From: Haloplanus salinus
GTDB taxonomy: Archaea > Halobacteriota > Halobacteria > Halobacteriales > Haloferacaceae
DNA length: 64,000 bases
NCBI RefSeq assembly: GCF_003336245.1
Contig: NZ_QPHM01000001.1
Coordinates: forward strand, 1,860,001 to 1,924,000
Reading direction: 5' to 3'
Shown: positions 17,474 to 25,909 of the stretch, in pieces
Numbering within the stretch: position 1 is the stretch's first letter
How the letters are laid out: every line of letters starts with the position of its first letter
Notes under the pieces: model-generated
What the model was told of the DNA's origin: nothing
Database searches by the model: none
What the model saw: only the letters and a program-made list of their open reading frames with translations
Program-made: the position numbers and the translations under genes

Positions 17474-18366
17474 GGCGCCCCCTCCTCCCCGCGGACGTCG
17501 AAGGCGTCGCGGAGCGCGTCGCCGAAGAGGTTGATGCCGAGCACCGTGATGACGATGGCGATGCCGGGGATGATCGAGATCCACCACGCCTGACCGATGA
17601 GGCTCCGTCCCTGGCCGAGCAGCGCCCCCCACGTCGGCGTGGTCGGCTTGACGCCGATACCGAGGAAGGAGAGCGTGCTCTCGGCGAGTATCGCGCGGGC
17701 GACGAGGACGGTGAACTGAACGATCAAGGGAGCCACCGCGTTCGGCAGCACCTCCTCGGTCATGATCTCTACGTCCCCGAGACCGATGTTTTTGGCCGCG
17801 AGGACGAACTCCTCCTCGCGGATCGACAGGACTTCGCCGCGCGCGAGGCGGGCGAAGTCGTCGATGTACGCGAAGGCGATGGCGACGACGACGTTCCAGA
17901 CGCCCTGGCCGAACACCGCGACGAGCATGATGGCCACGAGGAGCCAAGGGAACGCCCAAAGGACGTCGACGAAGCGCATCAGTGCGTCGTCGACCCAGCC
18001 GCCGAAGTAGCCGGCGACGACGCCGAGGGACACCCCGACGACGGCGCCGATGGTGACGGCCCCGAGGCTCACGCCGAGGCTGACGCGCGCGCCGTACATC
18101 AGCCGCGAGAGCAGGTCGCGCCCGAAGGAGTCGGTGCCGAGGGGGTGCGCACTCGACAGCGACGGCGCCTGCATGATGGCGTACTCCTGAGCCATCGGGT
18201 CGTAGGGCGCGAGTTCGGGGGCGAAGACGGCCGCGAGGACGAACAGGACCACCGTCGCCAGCCCGAAGGTGGCCTTGTAGTCGCCGGCGACCGTCTCGCG
18301 CAGGCGGGCGAACCGATCGAGGCGGACGCCGAGGAACGTGTCGGCGTCGCCGTAGTCCGTGCTCAT
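17470..18366 (-). CDS. dppC: Peptide ABC transporter permease (DppC-like)
   Basis: This 298-residue inner-membrane permease has an N-terminal cytosolic stretch, about six hydrophobic helices (FGLATVVLFVLAAVFA first), and the coupling EAA-type loop near 200 (ARLARGEVLSIREEEFVLAA, then AKNIGLGD). An N-terminal OppC-like region contains HPLGTDSFGRD near 75, diagnostic for the subfamily. ATG 18366 overlaps dppB by 4 nt. It should pair with DppB to form the channel for peptides delivered by DppA. Confidence 0.94.
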   Translation of the reverse strand: MSTDYGDADTFLGVRLDRFARLRETVAGDYKATFGLATVVLFVLAAVFAPELAPYDPMAQEYAIMQAPSLSSAHPLGTDSFGRDLLSRLMYGARVSLGVSLGAVTIGAVVGVSLGVVAGYFGGWVDDALMRFVDVLWAFPWLLVAIMLVAVFGQGVWNVVVAIAFAYIDDFARLARGEVLSIREEEFVLAAKNIGLGDVEIMTEEVLPNAVAPLIVQFTVLVARAILAESTLSFLGIGVKPTTPTWGALLGQGRSLIGQAWWISIIPGIAIVITVLGINLFGDALRDAFDVRGEEGAP

Positions 18367-19322
18367 GCTCCCCCTCCGTACTTGACCTTCGGGTTGATCG
18401 ACATGTAGAGCAGGTCGACGACGAGGTTCATGAACACGAAGATGATCGAGATGACGATCACCGACCCTTGGACGATGGGGAAGTCCTGGCGCTCGATGGA
18501 GCGGATGAGCAGACGGCCGAAGCCCTGCACCCCGAACACCATCTCGACGGCGACGATGCCGCCCAGTAGGAGCGCAAAGAGGATGCCGGCGACGGTCACG
18601 ACGGGCATGAGCGCGTTCTGCAGCCCGTGTTTGAACAGGACCAAGCGTGGCGGCAGCCCCTTCGCGCGGGCGGTCTGCATGTAATCCTCGCTCAGTACTT
18701 CGAGCATCGACGACCGGGTCATCCGGGTGATGATGCCGGCGTACGGCAGCCCCACGGCCGTCGCGGGCAGGATGACGTGTGAGAGCCAGGGGACGACGCC
18801 CTCGCTGATCGACGCGTAGCCGAACGAAGGGATGACGGGGATGGCCGTGCCCACCGTCAGCAGGAGGACGATACCGATCCAAAAGGAGGGCATACTGATG
18901 CCGAGGAAGGCGACGCCGGTTGCGACGTAGTCCTCCCACTGGTCGCGGCGCGTGGCGCTGACGACGCCCGCGGGGATGGCGATCAGGATGGCGATGGTGA
19001 TGCCGACGAGGCCGATGCTCAGCGTCGGTTCGGCGGCGTTGACGATACTCGTCACCACCGACTGCCCGGTGTAGATGGAGTCACCGAGGTCACCACGGGC
19101 CAGATCCGCCATCCACCGGTAGTACTGGACGTGGATCGGCTGGTCGAGGCCGAGTTCGGCGCGAACGGCGGCCAGCTCGTCGGGTTCGGCGTTGCCACCG
19201 AGGACCAGCCGCGCCGGGTCGCCCGGCACCGAGCGGACGGCGACGAACACCGCCGTCGCCACTACGTAGACGACCCCGATTGCCTGGAGCGTTCGCTTTG
19301 CCACGTACCGTTTGATGCCCAT
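18363..19322 (-). CDS. dppB: Peptide ABC transporter permease (DppB-like)
   Basis: The 319-residue permease begins with the family N-terminus RYVAKRTLQAIGVVYVVATAV. It has the periplasmic-side loop with PGDPARLVLGG, and the EAA-type loop MLEVLSEDYMQTARAKGL near 210. Six hydrophobic helices are visible, ending with VVDLLYMSINPKVKYGGG. Its ATG directly abuts the dppA stop (TAG then ATG), so translation is likely coupled. It is complete and undamaged. Confidence 0.94.
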   Translation of the reverse strand: MGIKRYVAKRTLQAIGVVYVVATAVFVAVRSVPGDPARLVLGGNAEPDELAAVRAELGLDQPIHVQYYRWMADLARGDLGDSIYTGQSVVTSIVNAAEPTLSIGLVGITIAILIAIPAGVVSATRRDQWEDYVATGVAFLGISMPSFWIGIVLLLTVGTAIPVIPSFGYASISEGVVPWLSHVILPATAVGLPYAGIITRMTRSSMLEVLSEDYMQTARAKGLPPRLVLFKHGLQNALMPVVTVAGILFALLLGGIVAVEMVFGVQGFGRLLIRSIERQDFPIVQGSVIVISIIFVFMNLVVDLLYMSINPKVKYGGGA

Positions 19323-21083
19323 CTATTCGAGGGAAGCCATGTGGAAGTTGCTCAGCCCCGCCTGGTTCCCGACGCCGGTCAGGTCGGACGTACTCGCCTT
19401 CGGAATGAGCGGGAACGTCGTCATCGCCCACCCCGCGTCTTCGAGGAAGGCTTCCTCCGCCTGCCGCATGATTTCGGCCCGTTCGTCGAAGTCCGACGTG
19501 CCGTAGTCTTGTTCGAGTAGTTCGTCGAACTCGGGGTTGTTGTAGAGGTTCGCCTGCCACGCGCCGGCGGAGCCCCCCTCCGTGGGCGTCTTCAGCTGCT
19601 TCCACATCGTCATCCACGGGTCGATGTCGACGTAGCCGTCGTACATCACGAGCGCGTTCTCGTAGCTGTAGAGGTTGTCCCAGTACGCAGAGGACTGCTG
19701 GACGTTGAGTTCCACCTCGATGCCGACCTGGGAGAGCATCTCTTGCACGACGGTCATCCGACGCTCGTCACCCGGGACGCCGAGCAGGGTGAGGGACATC
19801 CGGGGGTCGCCGGTGTAGCCGGCCTCGTCGAGGAGCGCCTGGGCCTGCTCGGGATCGTAGTACTGCCCCGGATCGGGCTCCTCCTCGTGGAGCCACGAGA
19901 TGGCCGGGTTGAAGAGGGAATGAGCCGGCTCGGCGTAGCCGAAGAACGCACGCTCGACGAGCGCCTCGCGGTCGATGGCCATGGCGATGGCCTGGCGGAC
20001 CCGGGCGTCCGTCGTCGGGAGGTCCTGGTCCGACCACTTGTCCGTGATCTGAGCGCTTCCGCTGGCGAACTGGGCGAAGTCGACCTCGCTCGGGTTGCTG
20101 GCGAGGGGCGCGATGCAGAACCACGCCCCCGGGTTCGTTCCGACGACGTTCAGTCCGCTCATCGATTCGGCCTGTCCCGCGTTCTCGGCCGGGATGCTGA
20201 TCGAGTAGTCGATCTCGCCGCCGCGGATCGCCGTCCACATCGTCGACGGTTCCGGAATCAGGTTGACCCGAATCGAGTCGAGGTAGGGGAGGGCGTTCCC
20301 GTCGCCGTCGGTGCCGAAGTAGCCGTCGTGGGCTTCCAGCTGTAGGTATTCGCCCGACTCCCGTTCGGTGAGTTCGAACGCCCCGCTCCCGACGGGCATG
20401 CGGTTGTACTCGTCGGGGTTCGCTTGGGCTTCCTCGGCGTGGACGATGGTGCCGGCTCGGCCCGGCCCCCGGGTCAGGAACGAGATGAACGGCCCGACCG
20501 TCTCCGAGAGGCTGATCCGGAGGGTCGTCTCGTCCTCGGCGGTGATGCTCTCGACCGACGACACCTTGCTGACGTGTGGCGAGTCGTCGAGGCTCATCAG
20601 CCGCTCGAACGACGCCTTCACGGCCTCGGCGTCGAGCGGGTCGCCGTTGTGGAACGTCGCCCCCTCCTTCAGGTCGAACACGTACGTCGAACTGTCGGGG
20701 AGCGTCCAGTCGCTGGCTAGGTCGCCGACGATGGAGCCGTCGGACCCGATCTTCACCAGCCCGCTGTAGATGTTGGACTGGAGGTAGATCTCCTGGCCCT
20801 TGTCGACGTAGTGCGGGTCGAGATACTCGATCTGGTCGATGTTCCAGCCGGCGGTGATCGATCCGCCGCTGGAGCCGCTGGACTCCATCGAATCGTCCTC
20901 GGTCTCCGTACTGCCACCGTCGCCGCCGTCGCCGCCACCGCCGCCGTCGCCACCGTCACCGCCGCCGCTCGAATCACCGCCGCCGCTACACCCCGCGAGG
21001 CCGGTGAGGCCGCCCGCTGCAAGCAGTTTCGTCGCCGTCCGCCGGTCGATCCGTGGCCCTTCGAGGTCCGATTTGTCGAACAT
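19323..21083 (-). CDS. dppA: Peptide-binding lipoprotein of ABC transporter (DppA-like, SBP family 5)
   Basis: The 586-residue extracellular binding protein has an N-terminal signal with RIDRRTATKLLAAGG and a lipobox LAGC, followed by a long Gly/Asp linker (about 35-70) typical of haloarchaeal lipoproteins. The mature part is the SBP family 5 fold: LDPHYVDKGQEIYLQ, WTLPDSSTYVFDLKEGATFH near 130, and VRQAIAMAIDREALVE near 365. It delivers peptides or related solutes to DppBCDF. As the first gene of the operon its expression probably comes from the AT-rich region upstream, which has a 14-bp palindrome at 21193-21206. Confidence 0.94.
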   Translation of the reverse strand: MFDKSDLEGPRIDRRTATKLLAAGGLTGLAGCSGGGDSSGGGDGGDGGGGGDGGDGGSTETEDDSMESSGSSGGSITAGWNIDQIEYLDPHYVDKGQEIYLQSNIYSGLVKIGSDGSIVGDLASDWTLPDSSTYVFDLKEGATFHNGDPLDAEAVKASFERLMSLDDSPHVSKVSSVESITAEDETTLRISLSETVGPFISFLTRGPGRAGTIVHAEEAQANPDEYNRMPVGSGAFELTERESGEYLQLEAHDGYFGTDGDGNALPYLDSIRVNLIPEPSTMWTAIRGGEIDYSISIPAENAGQAESMSGLNVVGTNPGAWFCIAPLASNPSEVDFAQFASGSAQITDKWSDQDLPTTDARVRQAIAMAIDREALVERAFFGYAEPAHSLFNPAISWLHEEEPDPGQYYDPEQAQALLDEAGYTGDPRMSLTLLGVPGDERRMTVVQEMLSQVGIEVELNVQQSSAYWDNLYSYENALVMYDGYVDIDPWMTMWKQLKTPTEGGSAGAWQANLYNNPEFDELLEQDYGTSDFDERAEIMRQAEEAFLEDAGWAMTTFPLIPKASTSDLTGVGNQAGLSNFHMASLE

Positions 21084-21493
21084 TGGTCGTCAGTTAGCTC
21101 CGATATCCACAGTCAATTCTGTCAGTCCAAACCTGTTCTCCGACTTCTCCGACTGATTGTCTTCAGTCACGCTAATTACCGCTCAGTATATCCAGATATA
21201 TATCTGTTTGGCATTGATTGTTCAACATTCGGCTAGGAAATTGGGTGTCTACTAGGATATTAATCTCGTTTTAGGAGGGATGTCCGCCAACAGCCGATAG
21301 TAGATGACAAAGACCGCGGTGTCCGGCTCCGACATGTACGTCCAGTCGATCAGGACGGCCCTCCGATGGACGTAGCAAGCGTGTAAGCGGGAGTCCCAGC
21401 CGACCCTCACGCTCGCCGACGACGTGGGCCGCGCCCGCCCGGACGTCGCGGTGTCGGCCCCGGACGGCGAGGGCGGCTTCGTGCTCGAGGAAA
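21084..21493. other. Intergenic region upstream of dppA, no confident gene
   Basis: This 410-nt stretch is much more AT-rich than its surroundings from 21100 to 21290 and should hold the dppA promoter. No frame gives a convincing product. A minus-strand frame ending at 21252 has only 27 residues after its ATG. From about 21393 to 21490 the plus strand reads like coding sequence (LTLADDVGRARPDVAVSAPD) but has no start codon, which may be a gene remnant. Confidence 0.5.
21193..21206. promoter_or_regulatory. 14-bp palindrome upstream of dppA
   Basis: CAGATATATATCTG is a perfect palindrome, 110 nt before the dppA ATG. Its centre TATATA could be a TATA box in either direction, and the symmetry fits a dimeric regulator. 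A second AT-rich element (CAGTATATCC) lies just to its left. Confidence 0.45.
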
Positions 21494-21667
21494 CTACCGC
21501 ATCCGATCCAGACCGACGGCCGACGAGCGGTCGACGGTCAGCCACTCCGTCGCCATCTCCGGCGTCCCCGGAGAAAAGATAGTCACCTCCGACGGGGACG
21601 CCGGATCGTCGTAGAGACACTCCAGTTCGAACTCCGGGGCCTGCCGGAGCGTCGCGTCCGCCGTCAC
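21494..21667 (-). CDS. Small protein resembling DUF7511
   Basis: The 57-residue product starts at GTG 21667 and ends WLTVDRSSAVGLDRMR. The core FELECLYDDPASPSEVTIFS, followed by a TEWLT..D..S.V.LD.MR ending, matches a small haloarchaea-specific family of unknown function. The start overlaps the upstream stop (GTGA), so it is translated with the zinc-ribbon gene at 21664-21810. There is no signal or membrane segment. I am confident that the C-terminus is real because of the family-like ending, less so of the exact start. Confidence 0.62.
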   Translation of the reverse strand: MTADATLRQAPEFELECLYDDPASPSEVTIFSPGTPEMATEWLTVDRSSAVGLDRMR

Positions 21668-21810
21668 CGGCCCCCCCGACAGCCACCGCACAGCCGCCGG
21701 CCGTCTTCCGCCCGACCCGAGACGCGCATCCCGCAGCGGACACACTGGACCCGGGTGCGTACGTACTCCGTGTGCGACGCGACCGCCGATCCGTCGTCGT
21801 GTTCTACCAT
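21664..21810 (-). CDS. Zinc-ribbon microprotein upstream of DUF7511-like gene
   Basis: This 48-residue frame (ATG 21810, TGA 21664-21666) encodes CVRCGM and LCGGC, two CxxC pairs 15 residues apart, in a basic context. A TATA-like stretch (ATAAATATATG, around 21834-21844) lies 24-34 nt upstream, as expected for a leaderless transcript, and a perfect inverted repeat lies just beyond it. The overlap with the DUF7511-like gene supports it as a real gene. No function can be assigned. Confidence 0.55.
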   Translation of the reverse strand: MVEHDDGSAVASHTEYVRTRVQCVRCGMRVSGRAEDGRRLCGGCRGGR

Positions 21811-21833
21811 ACGTGACCATACGACCAAGAAGG

Positions 21834-21860
21834 CATATATTTATCGGTGTTTCTAACACC
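21834..21860 (-). promoter_or_regulatory. TATA box with adjacent inverted repeat
   Basis: On the minus strand GATAAATATATGCC ends about 24 nt before ATG 21810. Immediately upstream, GGTGTT-TCT-AACACC (21846-21860) is a perfect 6-bp-arm inverted repeat placed where an activator or repressor would touch the BRE/TATA region. CCAATAG follows on its far side. Confidence 0.5.
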
Positions 21861-21999
21861 AATAGCGCATATTAGTTTCTAAATATAGGCTATTCTGCGC
21901 CATCGGCGGCAGTACGTCCACACGACTGTGGGTTTCCCGTGCAGTCGGGCGGGTCACCACCGCCCGACCGTTTTTGGCCGTCCAGTCCTACGTGTGTCC

Positions 22000-22314
22000 A
22001 TGGCAGACATCGATCCCGGCACGCTCCTGCCGAACGACCGGATGCGCCAACAGGCACTCGACGGCGACGTGACACAGATCCACCGCGGGCAGCAGTACGC
22101 CGACGAAGGCGACATCTTCAGCATCGACGGGGCGACGTTCGAAGTCGTCGAGGTGGCCGGCCGGACCCTCGGCGACATGACCGACGCCGACGCGCAGGCC
22201 GAAGGCGCTCGCGACTTGGCGCACTACAAGCAGATCCTGGAGCGCGCCCACGACAACTTCGAGTGGGACGACACCTCCGAAATCGTCAAACACCGGTTCG
22301 AGCGGCAGGACTGA
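22000..22314 (+). CDS. ASCH/PUA-like domain protein
   Basis: The 104-residue protein contains a small beta-barrel: VTQIHRGQQYADEGDIFSID, then TFEVVEVAGRTLGDMTDADA, and an HYKQILERAH helix. This order, with a GD.F.I.G..F.V..V.. core, resembles ASCH/PUA-like domains that bind RNA or modified nucleosides. Start ATG 22000 lies after a TTTTTGG run. The stop codon TGA (22312-22314) is the first base triplet of palindromic element copy E. Confidence 0.68.
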   Translation: MADIDPGTLLPNDRMRQQALDGDVTQIHRGQQYADEGDIFSIDGATFEVVEVAGRTLGDMTDADAQAEGARDLAHYKQILERAHDNFEWDDTSEIVKHRFERQD

Positions 22315-22394
22315 AACGGCCCGTCGTGGCCGTTGCCGGTGGGTCGCCGAATCGTCTCGGCAACCCACCGGTTCCACCGCACGGTGACCCGTCC
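22312..22394. repeat. Palindromic intergenic element, copy E
   Basis: Beginning at the stop codon TGAAACGG of the preceding gene, this 83-nt stretch has inner arms CCGGTGGGTCGCCGA (22336-22350) and TCGGCAACCCACCGG (22357-22371) that pair with one mismatch. The 36-nt core aligns without gaps to copy B at 29 of 36 positions. The right end ACGGTGACCCGT resembles ACGATAATCCGT of copy B. Confidence 0.65.
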
Positions 22395-22495
22395 GAGGCG
22401 GGCCGCCTCCGTCCCCGAAGCGAGCGCCGCCCGTCGAGCGGTAGCCCCGTGGCTACAGCCCAAGACTCACGTCCGCCGACAGCGCTCCGTCGGTT

Positions 22496-23119
22496 ATGGA
22501 GCACGTAACCGAGACGAACGCCCTGGAGGTGCGCTGGTTCGGGTCCGGAACGCCGCCGCCGGCCCTGGACGAGTGGCTCGCGAGGTGGGGCACGACGGAC
22601 ACTGCGACTCGAACCGACCTGTACGTCGCACCGCCCGTACCGTCCTCGAACCTGAAACTCCGGGGTGGCGGCGACGCCATCGAACTGAAGCGCCGGCTCG
22701 GTCCCCCGGAGCGGCGCGCGTTCGGCCCCGACGTGATCGGGTCCGTCGAGCAGTGGTACAAGTGGCGGTTTCCGCTGGCGCGGGCGCCGCCGACCTCGAC
22801 CGGCGACGCGACCGGGTTGTGGACTCCCGTGACGAAAACGCGAACCCTCCGGACGTTCGACGACGGGTCCGGCGACGCACTCGCCCACGTCGAGGTGAGC
22901 GAGCTAACCGCGCCGGCGACGGCGTGGACCTGCTGTCTGGAGGTGTCCGGACCGCCGGCGGAGACGGCGGCCGCGTTCGACACGCTCGCCGACGACCTGT
23001 TCGGCGACGACTTTCCGGTCGCACTCGCGGCCGACCGGTCGTTCGGTTACGCGGAGTGGCTCCGGCGGGTCGCGGAGACGGAGCCGACGGCGGACGTTCT
23101 AGTGCCGTCGCAGCGGTGA
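22496..23119 (+). CDS. Conserved-looking protein of unknown function, possibly CYTH-like
   Basis: I do not recognise this 207-residue protein with certainty. It has strands rich in basic/acidic alternation: DLYVAPPVPSSNLKLRGG, AIELKRRLG, VEQWYKWRFPL, and VTKTRTLRTF. Alternating E/K and K/R strands of this kind are seen in CYTH/triphosphate-tunnel folds, which bind polyphosphate compounds, but the classical ExExK start is not evident. Codon use matches the neighbours. It stands alone between element copy E and a histidine kinase pseudogene. Confidence 0.6.
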   Translation: MEHVTETNALEVRWFGSGTPPPALDEWLARWGTTDTATRTDLYVAPPVPSSNLKLRGGGDAIELKRRLGPPERRAFGPDVIGSVEQWYKWRFPLARAPPTSTGDATGLWTPVTKTRTLRTFDDGSGDALAHVEVSELTAPATAWTCCLEVSGPPAETAAAFDTLADDLFGDDFPVALAADRSFGYAEWLRRVAETEPTADVLVPSQR

Positions 23120-23162
23120 TCGCTCGCGCGGACGCATCGGCGTCCCCCTATCGCCACTCCGG

Positions 23163-23947
23163 CTAGTGACGCGGCAGCACGAGGGTGACGGTCGTTCCGC
23201 GACCCTCGTTTTCGGCGATCGTCATTCCGCCACCGAGCCGCGTCACGAGCCAGTCCAGCGTCCACAGCCCGACGCCGGTCCCGTCGAAGAGGGGCGTCTC
23301 CTCCCCCTCCCTGATCACCGCCCGTTCCCACTCTGGCATGCCGGGGCCGTCGTCCGTGACGGTGATGCGCACCCGTTCGTCCCCGTCGTGGACGGCGAGC
23401 CGAACCGTCGGCGACGGTCGGTCGGGTGTTCGAGCGCGTTCTCCAGCGGAATCCCGACGAGCAGCCGGATCGATCGGCCAGCGCGGCGAGGCGCCCCGAC
23501 GCGTCCTCGATGCGGTCCGCTCTCGCCGGTGTCTCTTCGACCGAAAACGCCGACGCCTCGTCGATCAGTGCCTGTAACCGCCGGATTTCGGGCTCCGATT
23601 CGTCGGTTCCCTGTGCCAACTCCGCTACCGCCGTCGTCGTCTCGCTTCCGTCCCGAAGTCCGGCGGCGGTGTCGAGACGATCCAGCTGCCCCCGTATCCG
23701 TTCCGCGTTGCCAGCGACGACGTTCAGTTTGTTCCGGAGGTCGTGTCTGAGAATCCGGTTTACGACGCTGAGCCGCTGCCTCGCTTCCCTCTCCGACCAC
23801 GTCGACGACGGGTATCGGCTACACGACGAACCGGGGATCGGCATCCGCCGCCCGCTCGACCGTCAGGTCCGTCGGGTTCCGGTACCGCGAGCCTCGGGGT
23901 TCGAAGGGGCGGCCGACTTCCTGCCGGTCGTCGGCCGCCCCTCTCAC
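23163..23947 (-). pseudogene. Decayed histidine kinase
   Basis: Pieces of a haloarchaeal PAS/histidine-kinase lie in different frames. From upstream: a PAS-end-like segment (NPTDLTVERAADADPRFVV) ending in TAG at 23819-23821. Next comes the dimerisation/phospho-acceptor helix LSVVNRILRHDLRNKLNVV (His in ILRHDL). After a frame change near 23475, IRLLVGIPLENALEHP (N box) appears, and a second change near 23425 gives ITVTDDGPGMP, GTGVGLWTLDWL and a normal end LVLPRH. The second change fits loss of one C from a CCCC run. About 20 residues before the N box seem deleted. No frame gives a working kinase. Confidence 0.8.
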
Positions 23948-24287
23948 AAGTCAAGGGGATGGGGAATCAGAGGCAAAGGGGTTACACACAGACGAACACG
24001 CACTATCCAATTCCCCACGAGTGGGTCCGGCGCGGACGTACACATGCCCTTCCCTCGTTCCCGGTTCCTTGGAATCCTGGACCGACTCGCCGTACTTCTG
24101 CGGCTCTTTAGATACCGGGCCAGCCGCCCCGGCGCGTCACGTCCGCTCTCCTCACCGTCGGTACCGGTCACGGGAGCGTCGATTATCTCGACGTATCGGC
24201 GTCGCTACCGGACTACGACCCCCGTGGAAAACTGAATGGGACTGCCGTGGTTCCGTTTCGCGTCACCACGTCGTCCAAACAGCAGCA
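23948..24287. other. Non-coding stretch between pseudogene and tRNA-Pro
   Basis: I see no gene in these 340 nt on either strand. Frames are short and strongly basic. The region probably contains decayed DNA upstream of the histidine kinase remnant and the 3' flank of the tRNA. No direct repeat of the tRNA 3' end was noticed. Confidence 0.5.
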
Positions 24288-24358
24288 TGGGACCGCCGTG
24301 ATTCGAACACGGGTCCAACGCACCCCATGCGCAGAGGATACCACTACCCCACGGTCCC
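24288..24358 (-). tRNA. tRNA-Pro (anticodon GGG)
   Basis: The minus strand folds as a 71-nt tRNA: acceptor GGGACCG/CGGTCCC, D arm with AGTGGTA, anticodon arm GCGC-ATGGGGT-GCGT, T arm CCGTG-TTCGAAT-CACGG, discriminator A. The anticodon is GGG, reading CCC/CCU proline codons. No CCA is encoded and there is no intron. In my fold the outermost anticodon-stem pair (27-43) is a U-U mismatch. It lies 47 nt downstream of cbf5, in the same direction. Confidence 0.95.
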
Positions 24359-24405
24359 GCGTTTCGAGCGAGGGCGGTGTCCGGGTTAAGCGTGTCGTTT
24401 CGCGA

Positions 24406-25278
24406 TCAAACGAGCACCCGCTCCAACTCGACGACGACGCCCTCGTCGGCCTCCGGATCGCCAACCAGTCGCCCGAGACAGACCGCCGAGCCGTTCGGCG
24501 TGACGCAGGCGACGAGAGCGTCGTCGCCGGCCGGCTCCGCGTCGATCACCCCCGGCGCGTACACCGGCGCCCCCGTCGCCACCTGTTCGGCGGCACTGGG
24601 CGCAATCGTCACCGCCGGCAGCCCTTCCAGCACCCGCTCCGCCGGGGCGACGATCGCTCGAATCGGTCCCTCGTCGCCCTCGTCGGCGAACGCGAGGGCG
24701 TCGGCGAGGTCGTGGAGGGTGACGAGGTCGCGGTCGTCGAAGGGGTCGGTCGCGGTCCGGCGGAGCGCGCCCATGTGGGCGCCAACGCCGAGCGCGAGGC
24801 CGAGGTCGTGACAGAGCTTGCGGACGTAGGTGCCGCTCGCACACTCGATTCGGAGGAGGACCCGTCGGTCGCGGGTTTCCAGCACGTCGAGGTCGTGGAT
24901 CGTCCGGGTGCGGAGGCGGCGGGCGACGGCGCTCTTGCGCGGCGGTTTCTGGTAGATCTCGCCCTCGAATTCGGCGACGGTCGCGTCGAGGTCGGCCGGT
25001 GGCCGCCCGTGGCATTCGAGGACGGCGACGTACTCCTTGTGACCCTCCAGAAAGACCGGGGCGAGCCGGGTGGCGTCGCCGAGGGTCGTGGGGAGACACC
25101 CCGTCACCTTCGGGTCGAGGGTGCCGGCGTGGGCGGCGCGGTCGACGCCCGCGAGGTCGCGCACCCAGCCGGCGACTTGATGAGCGGAGGGGCCGGGGGG
25201 TTTGTCGAGGTTGACGACGCCGAAGTTCAGGAGGGCGTCGAGGTCACGCCCTTCGGGTGGGTCGCGGAGGGTCGTCAC
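24406..25278 (-). CDS. cbf5: tRNA/rRNA pseudouridine synthase Cbf5 (TruB family)
   Basis: Cbf5 is the catalytic subunit of H/ACA-guided pseudouridylation and can also make tRNA Psi55. The 290-residue protein opens with [20 protein letters not shown], then the catalytic Asp in [11 protein letters not shown] near 63. It also has [22 protein letters not shown] and ASGTYVRKL, and a C-terminal PUA domain (from about 210, APVYAPGVI). GTG 25278 overlaps the cmk stop (GTGA), the only start that fits. The neighbours cmk, DUF106 and adk are a common archaeal arrangement. Confidence 0.95.
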   Translation of the reverse strand: MTTLRDPPEGRDLDALLNFGVVNLDKPPGPSAHQVAGWVRDLAGVDRAAHAGTLDPKVTGCLPTTLGDATRLAPVFLEGHKEYVAVLECHGRPPADLDATVAEFEGEIYQKPPRKSAVARRLRTRTIHDLDVLETRDRRVLLRIECASGTYVRKLCHDLGLALGVGAHMGALRRTATDPFDDRDLVTLHDLADALAFADEGDEGPIRAIVAPAERVLEGLPAVTIAPSAAEQVATGAPVYAPGVIDAEPAGDDALVACVTPNGSAVCLGRLVGDPEADEGVVVELERVLV

Positions 25279-25865
25279 GAGTCGACGCGCAGGCCGTCGA
25301 GGTCGACCCCCTCGATGGCGTAGCCACCCTCGTCCCCCGCCGGCACGTAGCCCTCGACGGCCGTCGTGAGGATGGTGAGGACGGCGGGTGCGGTCCACCG
25401 TGCGGTGTTCACCACCAGATCGTAGATGGAGAGGTCGTCGATGGGGATGTCGTAGTAGTCGGCGTAGCGTTTTCGCTCGCTTCGCTCGCGCCGGAGGGTC
25501 TCCGCGCGGGCCCGCTCGACCGGCTTCGCCTCGCGGTCGGCGATGCGGGCGGCGCGCACGTCGACGGGGGCGTCGAGCCAGAGGCGGAAGTCGGCGTCCG
25601 GGGCGAGCCAGCCGGCGAGCCGCGATTCGAGGACGACGCCGTCGCGGTCGCGGGCGATCTCGTACAGGCGCCGGTCGAGATCACGGTCGATCCCCTCGTC
25701 TTCCTCGGCGAGTTCGTTGAATTCGACGGGCGTGTAGCCCCGTTCGGCGGCGAGGTCGCGGAAGATGTCGCCGCCGCTGACGTGGTCCAGATCGAGCGCC
25801 TCCGCGAGACCGGCGGCAGTGGTGCTCTTCCCACTGCCCGCCGGGCCGGACACGGTGAGTAACAT
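25275..25865 (-). CDS. cmk: Cytidylate kinase (archaeal type)
   Basis: Cmk phosphorylates CMP/dCMP with ATP. The 196-residue protein starts [14 protein letters not shown] with the P-loop at about 7-15, then [16 protein letters not shown] and the short archaeal lid with [18 protein letters not shown] (about 130-147). An [11 protein letters not shown] segment completes the NMP-binding side. All expected motifs are intact. It starts 44 nt downstream of the DUF106 gene and overlaps cbf5 by 4 nt. Confidence 0.94.
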   Translation of the reverse strand: MLLTVSGPAGSGKSTTAAGLAEALDLDHVSGGDIFRDLAAERGYTPVEFNELAEEDEGIDRDLDRRLYEIARDRDGVVLESRLAGWLAPDADFRLWLDAPVDVRAARIADREAKPVERARAETLRRERSERKRYADYYDIPIDDLSIYDLVVNTARWTAPAVLTILTTAVEGYVPAGDEGGYAIEGVDLDGLRVDS

Positions 25866-25909
25866 ACCGGGACTGATGGCGGCGGGCTAAAAGAGCGTGT
25901 TCACTTCGG

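Noticed and set aside
20925-20995. GCC/GTC-rich short repeats near the dppA start
   Set aside because: They encode the Gly/Asp linker after the lipobox; a protein linker, not a DNA repeat. The same holds near 62150 and 12680.
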